Assembly: GCA_964506645.1 (NCBI GenBank)
Contig: CAZDML010000101.1
Location: 1 to 7,536, forward strand
Origin: CAZDML01 sp964506645
GTDB lineage: Bacteria > Elusimicrobiota > Elusimicrobia > 2-01-FULL-59-12
Length of the DNA: 7,536 nt
Direction: 5' to 3'
Part shown: in pieces, positions 1 through 4,959 of the stretch
How the letters are laid out: every line of letters starts with the position of its first letter
Numbering within the stretch: position 1 is the first letter of the stretch
Program-made: the position numbers and the translations under genes
Notes under the pieces: model-generated
Database searches by the model: none
What the model was told of the DNA's origin: nothing
The model's input: only the letters and a program-made list of their open reading frames with translations

Positions 1-317
1 AACAGGGCCAGTCCACCCACCATTGCCCCATCGTCGGAGAAGCTGCGATCGCCATGAAGCTCGATAAAATCGGTGCAGAGCGCTTTGATGTAGTCGAGGG
101 TGTACGGCCGCTGCGGGTGGCGCGCGATAGAGACACGCTGCCAGGGGGTTAGATTACCGTAAATCTGGTGTTTCAGTTGGAGACATTTTTCTTCGAGTAC
201 ACGAAGTTCATCGGTGAAGTCGAGATGCTCCGTCGCGGCGCACGACTTCAGTTCCTGGATTTTTTTCTCCAGCTCCGTGATGGGTTTTTCGAATTCGAGT
301 CCAATAATTTCAGCCAT
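1..317 (-). CDS. accA: Acetyl-CoA carboxylase carboxyltransferase subunit alpha, N-terminal part (3' end outside window)
   Basis: This gene is not in a complete frame here because it runs off the left edge. Translating the minus strand from the ATG at 317-315 gives 105 residues plus two bases. It starts MAEIIGLEFEKPITELE, continues through a charged, coiled-coil-like N-terminal helix region (about residues 8-50), and then shows WQRVSIARHPQRPYTLDYI (about 59-77), ELHGDR (86-91) and a DD..MVGGLAL stretch (95-105). These are the hallmark segments of AccA, which is usually about 315-325 aa, so about one third is visible. With AccD, AccA transfers the carboxyl group from carboxybiotin on BCCP to acetyl-CoA, making malonyl-CoA for fatty-acid synthesis in the cytoplasm. 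The start codon shares one base with the stop of the upstream gene (TAATG). No good Shine-Dalgarno is seen just upstream, so translation probably depends on coupling. Identity is very likely; no frameshift is seen in the visible part. Confidence 0.95.
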   Translation of the reverse strand, partial: MAEIIGLEFEKPITELEKKIQELKSCAATEHLDFTDELRVLEEKCLQLKHQIYGNLTPWQRVSIARHPQRPYTLDYIKALCTDFIELHGDRSFSDDGAMVGGLAL

Positions 318-1066
318 TAGAAAGTAGGGAAGTTTCCGCAGTAATTCAGGCGCACAATCCGTTCCGCGCCGCGGTTGGTGCCGCGCCCAACATTACGAGC
401 GGCGATATCGACATAAAAGTAGGGGGCCACATAGTAGCGTCCACCGAAATTCACGCGATTTTCGGGCCCATCGTGAATGTTGTCGTATTCGGCCAAAAGA
501 GCAAACGACGGCGTCACTTTAAAGGTCGATCCAACAAAACCGCCGACCGACTTTTTCGCATTATCAAAATCGTAGACGTTGGCACCGGCATGGATTTCCA
601 GGTTCGGAATGAAAATCTCATGCCCAAACACAAAATAGAGTCCTTTCTCGCGATTAAAGAATTGCCGCGTTCCCTTATCGTAGAGCTGGCCCTGATTATC
701 GTAACCGAGCGCCAGCGCCGGAAGAATATCGGAGCCATCAAAAACTTTCAGCTTGAAGTAGACCGACGGGCGAATCATCTGCGGATCACCGGAGCCAACA
801 ATATGCTGCGTATCAAACGACAACCCCAGATTGACGCGGCGCAACGGCCCGATGACCAGGCGAGAGGTAATTCCCCCCTCATTATAAAAACGGAAGTTGA
901 CTGAATACGTCATCGGGTCAAGGATATCCGGCGTCGGCGTATCGACGGCTTCCAGCATCGGCGCTTCCCCGGTACCGCGGGCCCTTTCCAGCGACGCAGG
1001 TTCGGCTTTCACGATCTGGACCCATCCAACAAGAACGAAAAGAGCAAGACGAAGTTGTTTTTTCAT
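317..1066 (-). CDS. Small exported beta-rich protein, probable outer-membrane barrel (YjbH-like style)
   Basis: This is a 249-aa protein with a clear Sec signal peptide: MKKQLRLALFVLVGWVQIVKA, with likely cleavage after residue 21 before EPAS. A short low-complexity linker follows (about 22-50). The rest (about 53-249) alternates short aromatic/hydrophobic strands with polar Gly/Asn/Asp turns, for example VNLGLSFD, MIRPSVYFKLKVF, LPALALGYDNQG, GLYFVFGHE, FALLAEYDN and VNFGGRYYVAPYFYVDIA. It ends in Phe (NFPTF). This pattern, with a 'pseudo-repeat' of Gly-rich hairpins and an aromatic C-terminus, suits a small outer-membrane beta-barrel. The order 'LG.SFD / RP..Y.K / A.GYD / EYD / N.G.RY / RG' reminds me of YjbH-type exopolysaccharide-associated barrels, but that is recollection and not a search. 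Its ATG overlaps the upstream HEAT gene's stop (ATGA), there is no obvious Shine-Dalgarno, and its stop overlaps the accA start. Export is likely; the substrate or role is unknown. Confidence 0.8.
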   Translation of the reverse strand: MKKQLRLALFVLVGWVQIVKAEPASLERARGTGEAPMLEAVDTPTPDILDPMTYSVNFRFYNEGGITSRLVIGPLRRVNLGLSFDTQHIVGSGDPQMIRPSVYFKLKVFDGSDILPALALGYDNQGQLYDKGTRQFFNREKGLYFVFGHEIFIPNLEIHAGANVYDFDNAKKSVGGFVGSTFKVTPSFALLAEYDNIHDGPENRVNFGGRYYVAPYFYVDIAARNVGRGTNRGAERIVRLNYCGNFPTF

Positions 1067-1995
1067 TTTTTAGGTTTCTGTTTACCCTGACTTGATTTAA
1101 TTTGCTGTATCGCTGATGCCGCCGCATCACGCACATACGGATCAGCCCCATGCGTCAACGACTCTAAAAACGGAATAACCACCGGATCGTGCATAAATCC
1201 CAGCGCATCAATCGACATCAGCTGGATACTGCGGTTCGGATCCTTGGCCAGCTTCATTGCTGTTTCAAATCCTTCCCGGTCATGGAGCATCGCCAAACTA
1301 CGCGCGGCAGATGCTTGCACCGCTTTCTCCGAATCCTTCAGCGCGACCCGCAAAGCCGGTCGGGCCTGTAGCCCGCCGATCTGGCCAAGCATCTGTGCTG
1401 CATTGGCGCGAGTGGCCGCATCGGAATCTTTCAGTGCAGCGGTCAAAACAGGGCCTGCGACCGGGTCGCCGTAACGTCCCAAAGACACGACCGCCATACG
1501 CCGGACCATCGGCGATGGATCGCGGGCAGCCTCGGACAATGTGGCCAATGTCGCGCTGCTGCGAAACACCACCAGCGCGTCCAAGGCGCTGGCTCGAATC
1601 GTCTCGACCTTATCGTGCGTGGCCTCCGCCAGAGCGGACAAGGAAGCCGGTCCACCCATGAGCTGCAGGGCCTGAACCACGCTTTCCCGGACTTCCGCTT
1701 CGGGATCTGTTTTCAAAAGTTGCGTCAAAGCCGCAATGGCTTCGGTCCGGCGCATATATCCAAGCGCACGAACGGCCAACACCCGAACATAAGAATCTTG
1801 ATCGGCAAGCGCTTCCAGCAAGGCGGGCGCCGCATGTTTGTCCTGAAGAACGCCTAACTGTTGGGCCGCTTCCCGGCGTTGGACGACTTTAGTGGACTTT
1901 AAGCCAGCAAGGGCCTTCTGAAGACTGCTATCCCCCCAAACAGGGAGACTCGACCGAAAAAGACAAACAAGCAATACAGCGCGACGAAAATGCAT
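1063..1995 (-). CDS. Exported HEAT-repeat protein
   Basis: The preferred start is the ATG at 1995-1993, giving 310 aa. A GTG at 2031 would add 12 residues, but it lacks a Shine-Dalgarno and would bury the signal peptide. From the ATG the protein begins with a basic n-region and hydrophobic core (MHFRRAVLLVCLF), with likely cleavage near VWG-DSS at about residue 22. No good lipobox surrounds the Cys in the core. The rest is about eight HEAT / PBS-lyase-type repeats of about 31 residues with the pattern 'VR..A...LG.....A...L...L.D', for example VRVLAVRALGYM, VRRMAVVSLGRYG and TRANAAQMLGQIGG, plus a ninth half repeat (VRDAAASAIQQI) before a Lys-rich tail. Such repeats form a curved alpha-solenoid that binds other proteins; no catalytic residues are expected. 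It is the first gene of a coupled cluster with the barrel-like protein and accA. A role as a periplasmic scaffold for the envelope is inference. HEAT fold confident, role unknown. Confidence 0.85.
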   Translation of the reverse strand: MHFRRAVLLVCLFRSSLPVWGDSSLQKALAGLKSTKVVQRREAAQQLGVLQDKHAAPALLEALADQDSYVRVLAVRALGYMRRTEAIAALTQLLKTDPEAEVRESVVQALQLMGGPASLSALAEATHDKVETIRASALDALVVFRSSATLATLSEAARDPSPMVRRMAVVSLGRYGDPVAGPVLTAALKDSDAATRANAAQMLGQIGGLQARPALRVALKDSEKAVQASAARSLAMLHDREGFETAMKLAKDPNRSIQLMSIDALGFMHDPVVIPFLESLTHGADPYVRDAAASAIQQIKSSQGKQKPKK

Positions 1996-2006
1996 CCCTT
2001 TCAAGG

Positions 2007-2011
2007 CCCCT
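2007..2011 (-). promoter_or_regulatory. Weak Shine-Dalgarno-like AGGGG before the HEAT-protein ATG
   Basis: The minus strand reads AGGGG here, 11 bases before the ATG at 1995. A second purine run (AAGGG) touches the ATG directly. Neither spacing is ideal. The upstream GTG at 2031 is preceded by a C-rich stretch with no purine run at all, so this weak site still favours the ATG. Confidence 0.4.
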
Positions 2012-2041
2012 ATGTTGAGCGGAATAGCCACTGAGGGGCAT

Positions 2042-2070
2042 ATTGTAACTTTTCACCGTCTCAACAGCAA
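2042..2070 (-). promoter_or_regulatory. Candidate sigma70-type promoter for the HEAT-barrel-accA cluster
   Basis: On the minus strand a -35-like TTGCTG (2070-2065) is followed after exactly 17 bases by TACAAT (2047-2042), a five-of-six -10 match. The -35 is weak (TTG only). Predicted transcription would start near 2035, giving a leader of about 40 bases to the ATG at 1995 but only about 4 to the GTG at 2031. This supports the shorter start. Seen by eye only. Confidence 0.45.
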
Positions 2071-2106
2071 CAAATCTCCAGCACATGCCGAATTTAAAAG
2101 CACCTC

Positions 2107-2112
2107 TATAAT
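2107..2112 (+). promoter_or_regulatory. Perfect TATAAT -10 box upstream of the secreted propeller gene
   Basis: TATAAT sits about 54-60 bases before the start codon candidates, predicting a transcript start near 2119. No TTGACA-like -35 is present at 16-18 bases upstream (the sequence there is around CATGCC), and no TGn extension precedes the box. The promoter is therefore either activator-dependent or not sigma70-like. A and T are common in this stretch, so a chance match is possible. Confidence 0.4.
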
Positions 2113-2125
2113 TTGCATTGATTTA

Positions 2126-2135
2126 ACAGTACTGT
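2126..2135. promoter_or_regulatory. Perfect 10-bp palindrome ACAGTACTGT, possible operator
   Basis: ACAGT/ACTGT is a perfect inverted repeat with no spacer. It lies just after the transcript start predicted from the TATAAT at 2107-2112, where a repressor could block the propeller gene. Two TGTAAC hexamers follow it closely (2133-2138 and 2144-2149). The palindrome is short enough to occur by chance, and no regulator gene is next to it in this window. Confidence 0.3.
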
Positions 2136-2152
2136 AACTGCGGTGTAACAAT

Positions 2153-2159
2153 AAAAAGG
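2153..2159 (+). promoter_or_regulatory. Shine-Dalgarno-like AAAAAGG deciding between two starts
   Basis: AAAAAGG ends at 2159. It lies 6 bases before a TTG (2166) and 12 bases before an ATG (2172) in the same frame. Spacing favours the TTG, while codon preference favours the ATG. Either start keeps the signal peptide intact. Confidence 0.45.
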
Positions 2160-2165
2160 CACACT

Positions 2166-4313
2166 TTGAACATGAAACGGCTTAAACACCCATGGGCTTT
2201 TGTCCTCTTCCTGATCACTCAACTGACCTGCAACAGTTCCATGACCTATGCAGGCACACTACGGAATGTTGCGACCTATAGGGGCATCGGCGGTGTCTTG
2301 AACGCGCGGGTGGGACCAGGCCCGGCGGGAAGCGAGCGTTACTACGTCAGTTTGACGTACACCCCCGAAACCCTGGAACTACTGGCCATCAATCCGGACA
2401 ACGGCCAGGTTCAGGTGTATCCCAATCCCCCCACCCCCGAACCGCGCGAAGCGGGCGCCTGGGCGGTCGTCACTGGACCCGACAATCTTCTTTATTTAGG
2501 CACGCAACCCGGTGCACGACTCTTTCGGCTGGATCCAAACGGCTCGAGCGGATTGGAAGATCTCGGAAAACCCAGCGTCAGCGAGTCCGACATCTGGCAG
2601 CTGGCCGTGGGAAGCGACCAGAAAATTTATGGGTGCACGTTTCCACACGCCAAATTGATCCGCTATACCCCTAGCACGCAACTCAAAGAAGACCTGGGCC
2701 GCATGGATAATGCACAAAAATATGCCCGCTACGTGGCTGCCAGCAACGACGGGTTTGTCTATGTCGGCATCGGCAGCACCCGCGCAGCCATCGTCGCCTA
2801 CGAAATCGCGACAGGTCAGAAACAGGACATTACAATCGGTAGTCCGGTCGTCGGGTTTGGCGTTGTAGTCAAAGCCTCGGATGGAAAAGTTTACGCCCGT
2901 GTCGGATCGCAAGTCTACTCCGTCAATCAATGGACGCTGACGCCGCGGGCAGGCAATTTGCCCGCGGAAGTGAAAAACCGGTTTTCAGACGGCCGCACCA
3001 TCGCCGTAGACACAGAAGCCAAAACGATCCGCGTGACAACACCCGGCAATCCCCCTCAACAGTTTCCCTTAAACTATACGGGACGCCCCTTGAGCATCTT
3101 TCGCTTGGGGACCGGTCCAGACCAACGGATTTACGGCAGCGGCGTCATTCCTGGACGCCTCCTGCAGGTGAATCCGCAATCCAGCCAATTGTCGGTGATC
3201 GGGCCGCTTGGACAGGGCGAGGTTTATACGTTTTTAAAGCATGGGAGTCATCTCCTGGCTGCAGGATACGGGACATTGGCCCCCTTGATGCGCTACGATC
3301 CAGCCCTTCCGTATTCGGCCTCAAACCCGATGGAGGTGCATTTTTCTGGAGAACAATCCACGTGGCGGCCGCACGCCATGATCACAGGACCGGACAACCG
3401 CGTGTACGTGGGAGCTTTGGCGGGATATGGTCGATTAGGCGGTCCATTAACGATCTGGAATCCCGCCAATGACCAGGTGAAAAATTTCGACCACCTCATT
3501 ACCTCTCAGAGTGTCGTCGCGCTGACCTTTTCGAACGGTCTACTCGTGGGCGGAACCAGTATCAAAGGGGGCAGTGGAACGACACCGACAGAAACGCAAG
3601 CCAAACTGTTTCTCTGGGATCCTGTCACTGAGACGAAACTGATGGAAGCCTTCAGCGTGCCGGGCGTTAATACCTTCAATAATTTCATCACGACACCCGA
3701 TGGCCTGGTTTTCGGATTTGCCGATCGCAAATTGTTTACATTCGATGTACTCCAACGTTCCATCACCTATCTCCAGACTATTCCCACGATCAGTCCGCCA
3801 GTATACGGCAGCTTAACTCTGGGGCCTGACGGACGGGTCTGGGGTATTTCCGCGGAAGGACTCTTCACGATTGATCCGGTCAGCAAGGACATCAAGGTCG
3901 TAGTCCCGCGGCCGGGCTCCGACATGAGTGGAATGGCGCTTCAAGGGAATCATTTTTATTTCGCGTCCGATTGCACCGTTTATGAATATTCTCTCGATTT
4001 GATTAACCCGACCGTCGACCCTCCACTGGTAGACACACGCGCAGCCGCGCCGGTCTCTGTATATCCCAATCCCTGGGACGCCCGTCGTCATGCAGGACTT
4101 GCGCTCACGTTTAGCGGAATACCTCCGGAGGATGAAGTCAAAATTTTTAACATTGCCGGCCAGTGGGTCAATACCCTTCGCGCGGGGAACCTCACCACGC
4201 CATGGAATCTGACGAATAGCGACGGAGAGCGGGTGGCCTCTGGACTCTATTTTTTTACAGCACATAACGTCCAAGGACAAAAATCGCGAGGCACCTTCGC
4301 CGTTATCCGCTAA
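2166..4313 (+). CDS. Secreted beta-propeller protein with C-terminal FlgD-Ig/secretion-tail domain
   Basis: This is a 715-aa protein from a TTG at 2166, or 713 aa from the ATG at 2172. A signal peptide covers residues 1-29 (basic KRLKH, core AFVLFLITQL, likely cut TYA-GT). Residues about 40-610 contain roughly ten or eleven degenerate blade-like repeats of the form 'GPDN.VYVG....G.L...DP', for example GPDNLLYLGTQPGARLFRLDP (100-123), KIYGCTFPHAKLIRYTP (153-169), GPDQRIYGSGVIPGRLLQVNP (317-336), GPDNRVYVG (408-416), DGLVFGFADRKLFTFD (512-527) and GPDGRVWGISAEGLFTIDP (553-571). These resemble NHL/SMP-30/two-component-regulator-type propellers. Residues about 628-715 form an Ig-like tail: VSVYPNPWDARRHAG, VKIFNIAGQWVNTL, ERVASGLYFF, ending GTFAVIR. 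Such tails occur on secreted or surface proteins as sorting or anchoring modules. It stands alone between a divergent promoter region and a terminator. The ligand, or whether it has any enzymatic role, cannot be told; no lyase or hydrolase active site is recognised. Confidence 0.85.
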   Translation: MNMKRLKHPWAFVLFLITQLTCNSSMTYAGTLRNVATYRGIGGVLNARVGPGPAGSERYYVSLTYTPETLELLAINPDNGQVQVYPNPPTPEPREAGAWAVVTGPDNLLYLGTQPGARLFRLDPNGSSGLEDLGKPSVSESDIWQLAVGSDQKIYGCTFPHAKLIRYTPSTQLKEDLGRMDNAQKYARYVAASNDGFVYVGIGSTRAAIVAYEIATGQKQDITIGSPVVGFGVVVKASDGKVYARVGSQVYSVNQWTLTPRAGNLPAEVKNRFSDGRTIAVDTEAKTIRVTTPGNPPQQFPLNYTGRPLSIFRLGTGPDQRIYGSGVIPGRLLQVNPQSSQLSVIGPLGQGEVYTFLKHGSHLLAAGYGTLAPLMRYDPALPYSASNPMEVHFSGEQSTWRPHAMITGPDNRVYVGALAGYGRLGGPLTIWNPANDQVKNFDHLITSQSVVALTFSNGLLVGGTSIKGGSGTTPTETQAKLFLWDPVTETKLMEAFSVPGVNTFNNFITTPDGLVFGFADRKLFTFDVLQRSITYLQTIPTISPPVYGSLTLGPDGRVWGISAEGLFTIDPVSKDIKVVVPRPGSDMSGMALQGNHFYFASDCTVYEYSLDLINPTVDPPLVDTRAAAPVSVYPNPWDARRHAGLALTFSGIPPEDEVKIFNIAGQWVNTLRAGNLTTPWNLTNSDGERVASGLYFFTAHNVQGQKSRGTFAVIR

Positions 4314-4329
4314 ATTAATTTCCATACAT

Positions 4330-4369
4330 AAAAAAAGACCCCGATGCCTATCCGGCAACGGGGTCTTTT
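4330..4369. terminator. Bidirectional intrinsic terminator between convergent genes
   Basis: A perfect 11-bp stem (AAAAGACCCCG at 4333-4343 with CGGGGTCTTTT at 4359-4369) is extended, after one A-A mismatch, by TGCC/GGCA (4345-4348 with 4354-4357) around a five-base loop. The plus strand ends in TTTT. The minus strand has seven T after the stem. It sits 16 bases after the propeller stop and 16 bases after the tpx stop on the other strand, so it can end both transcripts. Confidence 0.92.
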
Positions 4370-4385
4370 GATGTTCTGAAACGTT

Positions 4386-4907
4386 CTACGCTTTAACGCC
4401 TTGCTTCAACGCATTCAAAGCGGCGTCATAGTTCGGATGGCTGGCGACTTCTTTCACGTACTCCACATACTGGACGGTGTCTGAAGCATCCACAATGAAG
4501 ATCGCGCGCGAGGAAAGGCGCAGTTCCTTAATAAGCGTTCCGTAGGCCTTTGAGAACGACATGTCGCGATGGTCAGACAAGGTCTTGAGGTTCTTAATGC
4601 CAGCCGTCTGGCAGAATCGGCCCTGGGCAAACGGCAAGTCCGCGCTGATGACGAGCGTTTCTACGCCCGAGAGCTTCGCGGCTTCTTCGTTAAAACGACG
4701 AGTTTCGGCGTCACAAATGGGGGTATCTAAGGAAGGAACCGCGACGATCAAGCGGGTTTTGCCCTTGCTCGAGGCCAGACTGACGGCCGCTAAGCCTTCG
4801 CCTAATGCCGTAAATTCGGGTGCCTTTTGACCGACTTTGATCTCCGGACCGATCAGGGTCAGGGGATTGCCTTTGAAAGTTGCTGCGCCTTTACGTTCTG
4901 TATCCAT
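4386..4907 (-). CDS. tpx: Thiol peroxidase (atypical 2-Cys peroxiredoxin, Tpx)
   Basis: This 173-aa protein is close to the usual family length. It reduces hydrogen peroxide and organic hydroperoxides using electrons from thioredoxin. The peroxidatic site is PSLDTPICDAETRRFN with Cys65, and the conserved Pro58 and Thr62 sit before it. The resolving Cys99 lies in SADLPFAQGRFC. The 34-residue spacing between the two Cys matches that known for E. coli Tpx (Cys61/Cys95). Arg134 (LSSRAIFIVD) fits the conserved active-site Arg. The N-terminal TFKGNPLTLIG and APEFTAL segments are also family-typical. No signal peptide is seen, so a cytosolic location is likely, although some Tpx proteins were once called periplasmic. 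The start is fixed by a strong AGGAGG four bases upstream. It lies 52 bases downstream of the fusion gene on the same strand with no terminator between, so it may be read both from its own promoter and by readthrough. All catalytic residues are intact. Confidence 0.97.
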   Translation of the reverse strand: MDTERKGAATFKGNPLTLIGPEIKVGQKAPEFTALGEGLAAVSLASSKGKTRLIVAVPSLDTPICDAETRRFNEEAAKLSGVETLVISADLPFAQGRFCQTAGIKNLKTLSDHRDMSFSKAYGTLIKELRLSSRAIFIVDASDTVQYVEYVKEVASHPNYDAALNALKQGVKA

Positions 4908-4911
4908 GGTT

Positions 4912-4917
4912 CCTCCT
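4912..4917 (-). promoter_or_regulatory. Strong Shine-Dalgarno of tpx
   Basis: The minus strand reads AGGAGG followed by AACC and the ATG at 4907-4905. It is the only full-consensus ribosome binding site in the window, which suggests that tpx is translated well independently of its neighbours. Confidence 0.85.
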
Positions 4918-4946
4918 AAATGTTTGGAAAAAAGTGAATCTTGACC

Positions 4947-4952
4947 ATTATA
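4947..4952 (-). promoter_or_regulatory. TATAAT -10 box, candidate own promoter of tpx
   Basis: The minus strand reads TATAAT here, predicting a transcript start near 4940 and a leader of about 33 bases that carries the AGGAGG. No recognisable -35 is present: at 17 bases upstream the sequence is AGCGAG, inside the end of the fusion gene. The perfect -10 in a 52-base gap is suggestive but not conclusive. Confidence 0.45.
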
Positions 4953-4959
4953 GTAATAA

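Noticed and set aside
473..904. Plus-strand open frame of 143 codons opposite the barrel-like gene
   Set aside because: It is antisense to a gene with a clear signal peptide and coupled ends. Its product is Arg/Lys-rich with no domain pattern and no Shine-Dalgarno.
1257..1661. Plus-strand open frame of 134 codons within the HEAT gene
   Set aside because: The Arg/Pro-rich composition is typical of a shadow frame, and the HEAT repeats on the other strand explain the region.
2113..2141. TTGCAT as a -35 with a downstream -10 for the propeller gene
   Set aside because: At 16-18 bases downstream there is only TAACTG or worse, so no acceptable -10 pairs with it.
2930..3472. Plus-strand frame of 180 codons inside the propeller gene
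   Set aside because: It overlaps a long gene with regular propeller repeats in another frame. The product is Arg/Ser/Pro-rich without recognisable motifs.
3813..4358. Minus-strand frame of 181 codons across the propeller 3' end
   Set aside because: Its start lies within the terminator stem and it is antisense to the conserved C-terminal tail, so it is a shadow.
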